This document shows positions 50,724-59,252 of a DNA stretch of 64,000 nt, piece by piece. Under the pieces are notes generated by a model. It had not been told where the DNA came from. It did not search any database and saw nothing but the letters and a program-made list of their open reading frames with translations. The stretch is from the NCBI RefSeq assembly GCF_003347495.1, contig NZ_QCXY01000002.1, positions 721,427 through 785,426 on the forward strand, in the 5' to 3' direction. The stretch comes from Pleomorphovibrio marinus. Its GTDB lineage: Bacteria > Bacteroidota > Bacteroidia > Cytophagales > Cyclobacteriaceae. Numbering within the stretch: the first letter of the stretch is position 1; each line of letters starts with the position of its first letter. The translations under genes were made by a program, and so were the position numbers.

Positions 50724-53330
50724 ATGACACAAAGTTGGCAGTTTTATGTTATTTCCCTCACGGTATTTTTAGCCAGTCTTGTACCTCTCAGAATTGCGTT
50801 ACTCAGTAGGGGTAAGGAGGGTAAATCAGGAATAAGGCTATTTTCTTGGTTGATGGTGGCCTGTGCAGTTTACTCTATATTTTATGTTGGGGAGTTTGTA
50901 TTTCCCAGTCTGGATCATAAGGCCTTTTTCCTTAAACTTCAATATCTGGGGGCGGTATTTTTGGGTCCATTGATGTTTGGGTTTTGCCTAGGTTATTCAG
51001 GAAGGCACCGTTATCTAAATTTGACGTTTTTTATTGCTGTGCTCGCTTTTCCTTTTTTGACACTTGTTGCTGTTTTTACTACCAATTGGCATGGGATGTT
51101 TTACAGTTCCTTTGAATTGTGGGACAATGGGTATTTTTTGGTTATGAGGACCACTAAGGGTTGGATGTACTGGGCGCATCAGGTTTATACATTAGCATTT
51201 CTGATTTTGAGTTATGGGTTGCTGATTAGGATGATTAGAGGAGGTGCCATCACTGATACCAAGCAGGTGTATATGGTTCTCTCCGGACTCTCCGTGCCCT
51301 TTTTGGCCTATGTTTCTCACATTCTGAGAATTGTTCCACTTAATATTGACCCTTTGCCTTTTGCTTTTATTGGCATGGGGGGAATAGTTTACCTTGGGTT
51401 GACTAGGTTCCACTTGTTTCAGGTGATACCTATTGTCTATAAAACGCTATTTGAAAGTATTTCCGATGGGGTTTTGGTATTTGACACCTTGGGTAGGCTG
51501 GTAGGATGCAACCCTGCAGCGCAACTCCTGTTAGGCCGTACCTTACAGTTGAAAACTGGGCATTTGTTGTCTGAGAAACAAGACCTTCAAAGTTTTATAG
51601 AGGATCCCCAAAGAGAGGTGTATGAATTCAGCCTCACCCTGCCAAATTCAGATGAGGTATGGCTGAAAGCTACGAAATCTGAAATCAAGGATAAAAAAAG
51701 TGGCAGGATAGGATTGATTATTCTTTTTAGGGACATCACCAAAGAAAGGCAACGCCAACTAGACCTGGAAAGGGCAAAGGAAGAGGCAGAACAGGCAAGT
51801 CATGCCAAGTCTGAGTTTCTGGCGAATATCAGCCATGAAATCCGGACCCCACTTAATGGAGTTATTGGTTTCACGGAATTATTGGGGAATACCAAATTGG
51901 ATAAGCAGCAAAGTAGGTACCTGGAAACCGTAAATCATTCTGCCAATGCATTGTTGGACCTGATAAACCACGTACTTGACCTGGCGAAAATAGAAGCAGG
52001 AAAAACGGAGATGGATTTTCAGGAGGTAAACCTGTATGAATTAATCAAGAGCATCGCCGATGTGGTGAGCTATCAGTCCCAGCAGAATGATTTGGAGTTT
52101 TTACTCTACGTGTCCCCGGATGTACCTGAAAGCATTTGGGCAGATGAGCTTAAATTGAAGCAGGTTTTGATTAACTTACTAAACAACGCCTTGAAATTCA
52201 CCAAAAATGGAGAAGTGACATTGGAGGTGAAGAAGGTGGCCATGTTGGATTCTGATCATGTTACCCTCACATTTGGAGTTAGGGACACAGGAATTGGTAT
52301 TGCTGAGGAAAAGCAAAAAATGATATTTGACGCATTTTCTCAAGAAGATGCATCCACCACCAAAAAATATGGGGGAACGGGTCTTGGCCTTACCATTTCA
52401 AATAAACTTCTGGAATTGATGAACAGTGGTTTGAAGTTGGAAAGTGAACAAGGCAAAGGGAGCTACTTTTTCTTCGAAGTTACATTCCTGGTGATGGAGG
52501 ATGCTGTTAGGCCAATGGAAACTTTGGAAGTTTTATCCCCTGCTTTATTGCTGGTTTCAAGTGATAAGTTGTCGGATATCCTGATGAGGTATTTGAAAAT
52601 GTACGCTATTGCAAGCCAGCGGGCATATGGTATTAGGGAGGTCAAGGAGAAACTAAAAGTGGGAAACCATAAGCTTTTGGTGGTGGATTATGGAACCAGT
52701 ATCGAAAATGCAAAGTGGGATCCTCTAGAGCTTCGGGACTGCTTACTTCTCGCCAATTCCAAATCCATGGGTAGGTTGGTTCTTTTACCTTCGGCACTCG
52801 ATGATGCCGCTACACAAAAAATTTTCAAAATTGGGTTTCAAGGGGCCTTGTCCAAGCCATTTTTGGCTATAGACCTCTTTAAGGAAATACAGCAGCTCAG
52901 CCTTCCGAACCAGTCGGGCTTTTCGGATGAAACGCTTATCGAACAAAAAGCCCCTTCGCAGGTTGTCAAAAGGGTCTTGTTGGCCGAGGACAATCCGGTG
53001 AATAGGATGCTCGTAAAGGTATATATCAATAACCTTTTTCCACATGCTACTCTCCAAGAAGCGGAAAATGGGAAAATTGCCTTCGATTATTTTTTAAAAG
53101 AGCTTCCGGATCTAGTGATCACCGACTTGCAAATGCCTGAAATGAGCGGATATGAGCTTTGCGCTGCCATTCGTTCTCATCCTGAGGGAAAAGATCTACC
53201 TGTTATTGCCCTTAGTGCCAAGGCCATTAAAGGGGAAGAGGAGAGGTGTAGGGAGGTTGGGATCAACGATTTTATCACAAAACCCGTTAGACAAGATACG
53301 TTTCAACAAGTAATTGGGAAATGGTTGTAA
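50724..53330 (+). CDS. Hybrid sensor histidine kinase with 7TM sensor, PAS, pseudo-receiver and receiver
   Basis: An 868-residue inner-membrane kinase. Residues about 1-225 form a 7-helix N-terminal sensor region. A PAS domain follows (about 235-345, SISDGVLVFDTLGRLVGCNPA). HisKA has the phospho-acceptor His371 (ISHEIRTPLNG), and the ATPase domain has LLNNALKF, DTGIGI and GGTGLGLTIS. Residues about 605-735 look like a degenerate receiver without an acceptor Asp (ALLLVSSDKLSD, GALSKPF), and the C-terminal receiver (about 750-868) has LLAEDNPVNR, acceptor Asp800 (ITDLQMPEMSG) and FITKPV. No separate output regulator is adjacent. The signal is unknown. Confidence 0.92.
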   Translation: MTQSWQFYVISLTVFLASLVPLRIALLSRGKEGKSGIRLFSWLMVACAVYSIFYVGEFVFPSLDHKAFFLKLQYLGAVFLGPLMFGFCLGYSGRHRYLNLTFFIAVLAFPFLTLVAVFTTNWHGMFYSSFELWDNGYFLVMRTTKGWMYWAHQVYTLAFLILSYGLLIRMIRGGAITDTKQVYMVLSGLSVPFLAYVSHILRIVPLNIDPLPFAFIGMGGIVYLGLTRFHLFQVIPIVYKTLFESISDGVLVFDTLGRLVGCNPAAQLLLGRTLQLKTGHLLSEKQDLQSFIEDPQREVYEFSLTLPNSDEVWLKATKSEIKDKKSGRIGLIILFRDITKERQRQLDLERAKEEAEQASHAKSEFLANISHEIRTPLNGVIGFTELLGNTKLDKQQSRYLETVNHSANALLDLINHVLDLAKIEAGKTEMDFQEVNLYELIKSIADVVSYQSQQNDLEFLLYVSPDVPESIWADELKLKQVLINLLNNALKFTKNGEVTLEVKKVAMLDSDHVTLTFGVRDTGIGIAEEKQKMIFDAFSQEDASTTKKYGGTGLGLTISNKLLELMNSGLKLESEQGKGSYFFFEVTFLVMEDAVRPMETLEVLSPALLLVSSDKLSDILMRYLKMYAIASQRAYGIREVKEKLKVGNHKLLVVDYGTSIENAKWDPLELRDCLLLANSKSMGRLVLLPSALDDAATQKIFKIGFQGALSKPFLAIDLFKEIQQLSLPNQSGFSDETLIEQKAPSQVVKRVLLAEDNPVNRMLVKVYINNLFPHATLQEAENGKIAFDYFLKELPDLVITDLQMPEMSGYELCAAIRSHPEGKDLPVIALSAKAIKGEEERCREVGINDFITKPVRQDTFQQVIGKWL

Positions 53331-53333
53331 AAA

Positions 53334-53356
53334 ACCCAGGCCTTTGCAGCCTGGGT
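53334..53356. terminator. Terminator between the histidine kinase and ferredoxin genes
   Basis: ACCCAGGC / GCCTGGGT forms an 8-bp stem with a 7-base loop directly after the kinase stop, between convergent genes. Confidence 0.7.
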
Positions 53357-53380
53357 GTCTGTCCTATATTTTATCTAAGG

Positions 53381-53701
53381 TTAATTATCCTCTCCCCTAA
53401 GTTTGATTACTGCCCCGTCCAAGAGTTCTGAAATCCTGATTTGGCAGGCTAGCCTGCTGGAGGGAAAATATTCCGGGAGGGCCTCCAATTGATCCAGTTC
53501 TGCATCTGTGGCATCGCCAAGTCCATCCTGACCTTGTAGGATTTCTACATGGCAAGTGGCACATAGCGCCATGCCCCCACAGGTAGCTAAAACGGGGTAT
53601 TCGGAGGCTTTTAGAACTTCCATCAAACTCAGTCCCATATCGTCTGGGGCCTCAACATTTTGACGGTTTCCTTCTTGGTCTTCGACTGTAAAATTTATCA
53701 T
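53381..53701 (-). CDS. 2Fe-2S ferredoxin
   Basis: A 106-residue soluble ferredoxin. Cysteine ligands follow the vertebrate/Isc-type pattern: Cys41, Cys47 and Cys50 in TCGGMALCATC, and a fourth Cys near 86 (RLACQIRI). It would carry electrons from the reductase encoded just upstream in the same direction (15-base gap). Partner oxygenase or assembly genes are not adjacent. Confidence 0.92.
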   Translation of the reverse strand: MINFTVEDQEGNRQNVEAPDDMGLSLMEVLKASEYPVLATCGGMALCATCHVEILQGQDGLGDATDAELDQLEALPEYFPSSRLACQIRISELLDGAVIKLRGEDN

Positions 53702-53716
53702 GATGCAAAACTAATA

Positions 53717-54721
53717 TTAAAATGCATTCACACCATTCACAGTAGTATATTTAAAGCTTAATTTTTGGTCAGGATATACATACTTAAAGGCGGAGTGCAT
53801 CATTATGGCAGCTTCGTGGAAACCACAAAGTATCAATTTCAGTTTTCCCGGGTAGGTATTGATGTCCCCAATGGCATAAATTCTCTCCACACCTGTAGAA
53901 TAATCCCTTGTATCTACCTCTATGGCATTTTTATCAATAGTCAGTCCCCAATCTGCAATGGGACCCAACTTGGGGCTTAAACCAAATAAGGGAATAAGGT
54001 AATCCGTGTTGATTTTTATTTCTGATTTGGCCTTGTCCACCAAAGTCACAGAGTCCAAATGCCCATTTCCACCCAGCTCCTTTAGGTTAGCCGACAGAAT
54101 TAGGTCTATCTTTCCCTGATTGGCCATGTCAAATACCTTTGCGGCTGAATCTGGCGCACCTCTAAAAGTCTCGTTTCGGTGTACAAGGGTCACTCTTTTG
54201 GCCACTTCAGAAAGATAGATAGCCCAGTCCAAAGCGGAGTCTCCTCCTCCTGCAAGGATTACATTTTTGTCCCTGAAAAGCTCTGGGTTTTTTACCATAT
54301 AAGTTACCCCTTTGCCTTCAAATTGCTCCAATTTTTCCAAGGCAGGCTTCCTGGGCTCAAAACAGCCTAAGCCACCGGCGATCAAGATCACCTGAGCATG
54401 AACTTGGGTTTTGTCGTTGGTGGTGATCACAAAGGAGCCATCTTCTTGTTTACTGAGGTGATCCACCCTTTCGCCCAAAGTAAACGTGGGTTTGAAGGGT
54501 TTTATCTGATCCATCAGGTTATCTACCAACTCCTGGGCCTTTATTTCGGGATAACCAGGAATATCATAAATCGGCTTCTGTGGATATATCTCCGAAAGCT
54601 GACCTCCCACCTGAGGCAATGCATCAATCAGATGGCAACGCATCTTCAACAATCCTGCTTCAAATACTGCAAACAATCCGACCGGACCGGCCCCAATAAT
54701 GCAAATGTCAGTAGTAATCAT
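53717..54721 (-). CDS. Ferredoxin-NADP reductase, thioredoxin-reductase-like type
   Basis: A 334-residue flavoprotein of the TrxR-like ferredoxin-NADP reductase group. FAD binding is shown by CIIGAGPVGLFAVFEAG, the NAD(P) site by ILAGGGDSALDWA, and the C-terminal FAD motif by YAIGDINTYPGKLKLI. It lacks the CxxC active site of true thioredoxin reductases, as expected. It is followed directly by the ferredoxin gene and preceded by a MarR gene in the same direction. It supplies reduced ferredoxin from NADPH or the reverse. Confidence 0.92.
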   Translation of the reverse strand: MITTDICIIGAGPVGLFAVFEAGLLKMRCHLIDALPQVGGQLSEIYPQKPIYDIPGYPEIKAQELVDNLMDQIKPFKPTFTLGERVDHLSKQEDGSFVITTNDKTQVHAQVILIAGGLGCFEPRKPALEKLEQFEGKGVTYMVKNPELFRDKNVILAGGGDSALDWAIYLSEVAKRVTLVHRNETFRGAPDSAAKVFDMANQGKIDLILSANLKELGGNGHLDSVTLVDKAKSEIKINTDYLIPLFGLSPKLGPIADWGLTIDKNAIEVDTRDYSTGVERIYAIGDINTYPGKLKLILCGFHEAAIMMHSAFKYVYPDQKLSFKYTTVNGVNAF

Positions 54722-54812
54722 GATGTTTTTATAAATTTAGGTCTTACCTTTTTTTCGATTTTAGTTTGTATAACTACTATTCGTGTAACAACTAATTTAA
54801 GCGATGTTCTGT

Positions 54813-55247
54813 TCAGGCTTCCAGGTTTTTATAAATGGTGTTTAATATCCTTTTGAATTCGAAGAAATCCTCCTCATTTAAGTTTCTCCATGCTTTCTGC
54901 CTGATGTGCGAAACCTGTGGCTTTAGCTCTGCCACCTTCTCCTTTCCTGCATCAGTCAAAGTCAACCTGAAACTTCTACGATCCTGCGGATGTGGGTTTC
55001 TCTCCACATATCCCTTTTTGCACAGTATGTCCACAATCCTCGTCAAGGTGGGATGATCCTTAAACACCAATTGGGCCAATGCCGTCTGGCTTAAGGAGTC
55101 GTTTTCCGACAGGTTCTTCATAACTAACCATTGATCCACCGTGACATCGAATGCCTGCTGTTTGAATTTCTGCTGTGCGTATTGCTTTACTCGCCTCGCA
55201 GTACGGTCCAGTAGAAACGAATACCTGCTGAATTGTTCGTATGTCAT
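54813..55247 (-). CDS. MarR-family transcriptional regulator
   Basis: A 144-residue winged-helix regulator. The ATG at 55247 (MTYEQFSRYSFLLDRTARR) is chosen because the upstream extension is a hydrophobic, Cys-rich stretch unlike MarR proteins. The wHTH region is LSENDSLSQTALAQLVFKDHPTLTRIVDILCKKGYVER, read in parts, with the wing NPHPQDRRSFRLTLTD. It lies between the divergent SDR gene and the reductase-ferredoxin genes, 91 bases before the latter, and probably represses one or both. The ligand is unknown. Confidence 0.88.
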   Translation of the reverse strand: MTYEQFSRYSFLLDRTARRVKQYAQQKFKQQAFDVTVDQWLVMKNLSENDSLSQTALAQLVFKDHPTLTRIVDILCKKGYVERNPHPQDRRSFRLTLTDAGKEKVAELKPQVSHIRQKAWRNLNEEDFFEFKRILNTIYKNLEA

Positions 55248-55320
55248 GCCAATAATTAGTAAGGCAAATATAAGTATAAAAATGTATTCGAAGCAACAAA
55301 CTCTACAAAGTTTATAGGTT

Positions 55321-55349
55321 TTGTTGAAAATAAATTCTACTGTCAACAA
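55321..55349. promoter_or_regulatory. Candidate operator for the MarR regulator
   Basis: An inverted repeat, TTGTTGA ... TCAACAA with a 15-base spacer, lies in the divergent region between the MarR and SDR starts, immediately upstream of a candidate -7 box. Symmetry and position support MarR binding; nothing more is known. Confidence 0.4.
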
Positions 55350-55355
55350 TTCTTA

Positions 55356-55363
55356 TATCTTTG
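55356..55363 (+). promoter_or_regulatory. Candidate -7 box of the SDR gene
   Basis: TATCTTTG fits TAnnTTTG and lies 18 bases before the ATG. It directly adjoins the candidate operator, so a bound regulator could block it. Confidence 0.4.
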
Positions 55364-55381
55364 TTGGTCAAAAGAAAGCTT

Positions 55382-56167
55382 ATGGAAATAAATCTCAAAG
55401 GGTTGAATGCAGTGGTAGGTGGCAGTACCCGGGGTCTTGGGCTGGCCATCGCAAAACAGCTCGCTACCTGCGGTGCAAATGTAACATTGCTTGCCAGAAA
55501 CCCTGAAAAACTTAAAATTGCAAAGGCTGAATTATCTCAAAATGGTTCTCAAAAGCACGGTGTCCTTGAAGTGGACTTTCATGACTTTGAGGGTTTTAAG
55601 ATAAAAACCACCAACTACTTCAAGAAGCAAACAGTAGATATTCTGGTGAATAACACCAACGGCCCCGGTGCGGGCACGGTAACGGAAATGGAAATACCGG
55701 ATTACCAGAAGGCCTTCGACCTGCTTTTTAAGAGCTATCACCATCTGGCTCATCTGTTCTTGGATGGAATGATCAAAAAGGGAGTTGGTAGGATCATCAA
55801 TGTTTCCTCCAGCTCAGTAAAGGAACCCATTCCAAACCTGGTGCTTTCCAACTCCATAAGAATGGCAGTGATCAGTTGGGCAAAGTCTCTGAGTCGTGAA
55901 GTAGGTCCGCATGGGATCACCGTAAACAATATCCTTACCGGATCTTTTGACACAGAGAGGATACAGGAGATTATGGGCGCACAAGCCGAGAAACAAGGCG
56001 CTTCCTTGGAGGAGTTGATGCAGGCAAAGATGGAAAAAATCCCTGCGGGAAGGCTGGGAAATCCCGAGGAGTTTGGCTATTTGGTGGCTTTTTTGGCCAG
56101 TCCTTTTGCTGCTTATATCAATGGGACAAATATTCCCATCGATGGAGGTTATTTAAACAGCTTATAA
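55382..56167 (+). CDS. Atypical SDR-family protein (FabG-like, non-canonical active site)
   Basis: A 261-residue short-chain dehydrogenase-fold protein from the ATG at 55382 (MEINLKGLNAV). The nucleotide-binding motif is GGSTRGLGLAI and the substrate-loop NNTNGPGAG is clear. In place of the canonical YxxxK it has SNSIR (LVLSNSIRMAV), so both the catalytic Tyr and Lys are replaced; this matches a known FabG-like subgroup, whose activity is unclear. It is controlled from the divergent MarR region. A role in a redox or lipid reaction near the ferredoxin reductase is possible but inferred. Confidence 0.84.
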   Translation: MEINLKGLNAVVGGSTRGLGLAIAKQLATCGANVTLLARNPEKLKIAKAELSQNGSQKHGVLEVDFHDFEGFKIKTTNYFKKQTVDILVNNTNGPGAGTVTEMEIPDYQKAFDLLFKSYHHLAHLFLDGMIKKGVGRIINVSSSSVKEPIPNLVLSNSIRMAVISWAKSLSREVGPHGITVNNILTGSFDTERIQEIMGAQAEKQGASLEELMQAKMEKIPAGRLGNPEEFGYLVAFLASPFAAYINGTNIPIDGGYLNSL

Positions 56168-56200
56168 AAAAAAGGCTGTTTCAAAAAAGCAGCCTTTTTT
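56168..56200. terminator. Bidirectional terminator after the SDR gene
   Basis: AAAAAAGGCTG / CAGCCTTTTTT forms an 11-bp stem with an 11-base loop between convergent genes and is followed by T/A-rich runs. Confidence 0.8.
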
Positions 56201-56221
56201 AAAAATCTGAACCTTGGTATA

Positions 56222-57196
56222 TTACTGATGCTTAGCCTGGTATCTTTCAATATGGTTTTCCACAGGGCTAAGTGTGCGTAGAAAAGCAAAAATAGCTTTT
56301 AAGTCCTCTTCTTTCATTCCTGCATACATGGCCCAAGGCATGATGGTTTGCATGTCCCCCTGTGAAATCTTGTGGAGTTGATCATGGTTCTGGAAGGATT
56401 TAAACCGCTGTACGAACATTTCCTCAGACCAATTTGCCAAACCGCTGCTATGTGGGGTAAGGTTAGAGGAGGTGAGTATGGCATCAGGGAACTCAAAACT
56501 TCTGCCTCCTGCCAGCCAATCCCCTGTATATGCGCCATCCTCAAACTTGGTATGGCAATCCCCACAGGCACCTGCGGTGACTAGGTATTTGCCATAGGCC
56601 ACTTGGTCAGCTGGATCCGGCTTTTTAGTAAGGTTTGCCTTTTTGGGAAGAGTACGCATGATCAGGTTAAAGGGGAAATCGGCTTTTGATTCAGGATGAT
56701 TCGTTTCCACAGGCTCCAGGGTGCGGATAAATGCAATCACTGCATCTATGTCTACGGAATCCAATTTCCCGTAGCTTTCATATGGCATCACAGGGAATAT
56801 TGGGTCTCCATTTTTATCCACTCCCGTGGTAATCAATCGAAATAATTCCCCATCCGTCCAATCACCGATACCGAAAGGGGTGATATTTTTCGAAACAAAC
56901 ACCCCGGGGAAACCCATGCTATGATCAAACAGCTCTCCTCCCGCACCAATCGTGGACGGGATAGGAGGACCACTAAAAGTGGAAAAGTCGCGTTGTGCGT
57001 GGCAATCCATGCACATCATCACATGGTAGGCCAGGTACCTTCCATGTTCTACTTTTTCAGGGGTAATGCTCACCTGGTAATTTTCCGGAGCAGATCCCAC
57101 ATTGGGCAAAGCCAAGGAGATATATCCAGCCGCGACAATTACCAATATGGCCAAGGCAGCAATAATCCCAATACCTATTTTTGTAACCTTCTTCAT
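56222..57196 (-). CDS. Dihaem cytochrome c, membrane-anchored
   Basis: About 324 residues from the ATG at 57196 (MKKVTKIGIGIIAAL). One N-terminal hydrophobic helix anchors it. Two cytochrome c domains follow: the first with MCMDCHAQ (haem-binding CxxCH near residue 62) and the second with ACGDCHTK (about residue 208). Distal Met candidates appear in FPVMPYES and TIMPWAMY. It would carry electrons at the periplasmic side of the membrane, for example from an alcohol or sugar dehydrogenase. It lies downstream of the LuxR-like gene in the same direction. Confidence 0.88.
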   Translation of the reverse strand: MKKVTKIGIGIIAALAILVIVAAGYISLALPNVGSAPENYQVSITPEKVEHGRYLAYHVMMCMDCHAQRDFSTFSGPPIPSTIGAGGELFDHSMGFPGVFVSKNITPFGIGDWTDGELFRLITTGVDKNGDPIFPVMPYESYGKLDSVDIDAVIAFIRTLEPVETNHPESKADFPFNLIMRTLPKKANLTKKPDPADQVAYGKYLVTAGACGDCHTKFEDGAYTGDWLAGGRSFEFPDAILTSSNLTPHSSGLANWSEEMFVQRFKSFQNHDQLHKISQGDMQTIMPWAMYAGMKEEDLKAIFAFLRTLSPVENHIERYQAKHQ

Positions 57197-57242
57197 AGTG
57201 TTGATATTTTTTTCAAAAGTCACAATTTAGGCTACCATTCGC

Positions 57243-57260
57243 ATCACCCATTTGGGTGAT
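57243..57260. promoter_or_regulatory. Inverted repeat upstream of the dihaem cytochrome c gene
   Basis: ATCACCC-ATTT-GGGTGAT, a symmetric 18-base site, lies 47 bases before the cytochrome start and after the LuxR-like gene. It has no T-run on the transcribed side, so it is a candidate operator rather than a terminator. Confidence 0.35.
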
Positions 57261-57463
57261 TTTTAGATTATTCCTTCATAATTTTAGGGTATGTAAGAGG
57301 CAAAAGGGAACCTTGCGGTCTAAATCCTCTAGTGGAGACTAATAGTGTAACCACTTTATCTTTATGGATAGGTAGCTGGGAATAGAAAATGATTTTATCT
57401 TAAAAAATCTGGCAGAAAGCATACCCAACATACTATTATTAAAAAACTATCCGAGAATAGGCA

Positions 57464-58120
57464 TTAACTCCGAATCCTGTGCAGCAGGGAAGTCCTGTTG
57501 TTCACTTCTGCTTTCACGTAGATATGTTTGAGATGGGTTTTAACCGTGTTCTCGCTTACACAAAGTTCTTTGGCAATTTTCTGGTTGCTCAGGCCCTTTT
57601 CCACCAACAAGACGATTTCCCATTCCCTAGGCGTAAGGGGACTGGGGAGGTTTTTATTGACATTTTCCAAGACCAGGGACTTTAGCCCTTTATTCGATGA
57701 ACGGAGGTGGCTTTGTGGGCTATTTTTGGAGGAGCCATTTTTGTTTTCAGATTGGTTGAAGCTTATAACGGGGATAGGCAATGGCGTTTTCTTTAATAGC
57801 CATGTGCCTAGCAGGATAACACTCAGAAGTGCACTGCTAATAACGATGCCCCTGCTGGTCCTTTTTTCCTGTACCAGTTGGGCAAACTGTCTTTGGATAA
57901 GGTTTTCTTTTTCAGTGGCCTTTCCACTGTAAGCAATAGCAGAATCCAAGTTTTCCATCTCTTGAAAATAGGCCATATCCCGCAGAGCCCAAGCCATGTT
58001 GGTGTCCTTTTCCAGGGAGAGGATCCCTATCCGTAAATTATCCAATAGATCCTGTTGGCATACCGCAGGAAAGCTTAGGTGCCAATAAAAAAAGCCAATG
58101 CAAAGCACTATTTTATTCAT
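57464..58120 (-). CDS. Membrane-anchored LuxR-type transcriptional regulator
   Basis: A 218-residue protein with a signal-like N-terminus (about residues 4-20, VLCIGFFYWHLSFPAV), a helical region, one membrane helix near residues 95-110 (GIVISSALLSVILLGTW), and a C-terminal LuxR helix-turn-helix (about 160-215): LTPREWEIVLLVEKGLSNQK, SENTVKTHLKHIYVK. Anchored LuxR proteins of this kind are common in Bacteroidota and signal across the membrane. It lies upstream of the dihaem cytochrome c gene; a target at the nearby inverted repeat is possible. Confidence 0.86.
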   Translation of the reverse strand: MNKIVLCIGFFYWHLSFPAVCQQDLLDNLRIGILSLEKDTNMAWALRDMAYFQEMENLDSAIAYSGKATEKENLIQRQFAQLVQEKRTSRGIVISSALLSVILLGTWLLKKTPLPIPVISFNQSENKNGSSKNSPQSHLRSSNKGLKSLVLENVNKNLPSPLTPREWEIVLLVEKGLSNQKIAKELCVSENTVKTHLKHIYVKAEVNNRTSLLHRIRS

Positions 58121-58265
58121 AACATACCCCTTAAGTTTGGTTTAATATCCCTAATACCCCAATTCAAAAAAAATAGAGAGGCAACTAATCCTTGCTGCTG
58201 ATCCAAGGTAACGAAATTTAAAGTTTTACAAAAATTAATCGGACAATATCTTTATTCTCTTTTTT

Positions 58266-59252
58266 TCAATGTTGCAGTAAAAAAAACCGTAAATGTTCAA
58301 AAGACTCAAAATATTGAGTCTTTCCATGAATTGCAATTTGTATAGAAAATGGGTTATCTTCTAAATGGAAGGATTCAATGGCAGAATGTGGTATTTTTCT
58401 AAGGAAATTTTTTGCCCATTTTTGGTATTTCGGAGAACCGGTGAAGGGGGGTAACCTGGAACTTTTAGCAGAAAATAATTTTCCTGTTTCCCTGTCCAGA
58501 GCCAGGCTTCCAGTAGGCAGGAGCAAGTCTAGTTTTCCCTGTATCAACAAGTCCTCCGGGGGGCCACCTATCATCTCCTGTTGGGGGGGCATTAGCCACA
58601 ATTGGTCACTGTTTTCAAGGGCTTGGTCCAGGTCATGAGTAACCATCAGTATGGCTTTGCCGGAAATTTGTGCTAGCCTCCTGAGCAAATGAATAATTTC
58701 CCATCGGTTTGCCAAATCCAAGTGGGCAGTGGGTTCGTCAAGAATCAGGATGTCACCGTCCTGTGCCAAGGCCCTGGCAATCATTGCAATTTGGATCTGG
58801 CCATCACTCAACTCCCCCATTCTTCTTTTTCTTAGGGGTTCTATTTTGGTGAGGCGAATAGCGGTATCGATTTTCTTCTTGTCCTGTTGGCTGAGTACTC
58901 CTAGCCACCCGGTATGGGGGATCCTACCCAGTCCCACGAGTTGTTCCACGGTAAGGTTTCCACCTGGCGGCCTTTCGGTAAGCACTATGGCAATGGTTTT
59001 TGCCAATCGCTGCGAACTGTATTTCTCTAGCGGTTGGTTGAAAAGCTTGATGTCTCCACTGATGGCAGGCAGAATACCCAATATGGTTTTTAAAAGGGTG
59101 GACTTCCCCACTCCGTTGGGACCCAGGATACAGGTTAACAGGCCTTTTTCCAAGTTGAAATTAAGGTCTTTGGCCACTGTCAACTTCTTTTTGCCTTGAT
59201 GATATCCGATGGAGAGGCCATTTGCCTGGAGAATGGTTCGATATGCTTCCAT
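58266..59252 (-). CDS. FecE/BtuD-type ABC transporter ATP-binding protein
   Basis: About 328 residues from the ATG at 59252 (MEAYRTILQANGLSIG), whose first base coincides with the last base of the permease stop codon. It has Walker A (ILGPNGVGKSTLL), the Q-loop (IVLTERPPGG), signature (MGELSDGQIQ), Walker B with D-loop (ILILDEPTAHLDL) and the H-loop (MVTHDLDQ). A C-terminal extension of about 75 residues past the usual end (from about 250) is of unknown use. It powers import of an iron-siderophore, haem or cobalamin-type complex. Confidence 0.92.
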   Translation of the reverse strand: MEAYRTILQANGLSIGYHQGKKKLTVAKDLNFNLEKGLLTCILGPNGVGKSTLLKTILGILPAISGDIKLFNQPLEKYSSQRLAKTIAIVLTERPPGGNLTVEQLVGLGRIPHTGWLGVLSQQDKKKIDTAIRLTKIEPLRKRRMGELSDGQIQIAMIARALAQDGDILILDEPTAHLDLANRWEIIHLLRRLAQISGKAILMVTHDLDQALENSDQLWLMPPQQEMIGGPPEDLLIQGKLDLLLPTGSLALDRETGKLFSAKSSRLPPFTGSPKYQKWAKNFLRKIPHSAIESFHLEDNPFSIQIAIHGKTQYFESFEHLRFFLLQH

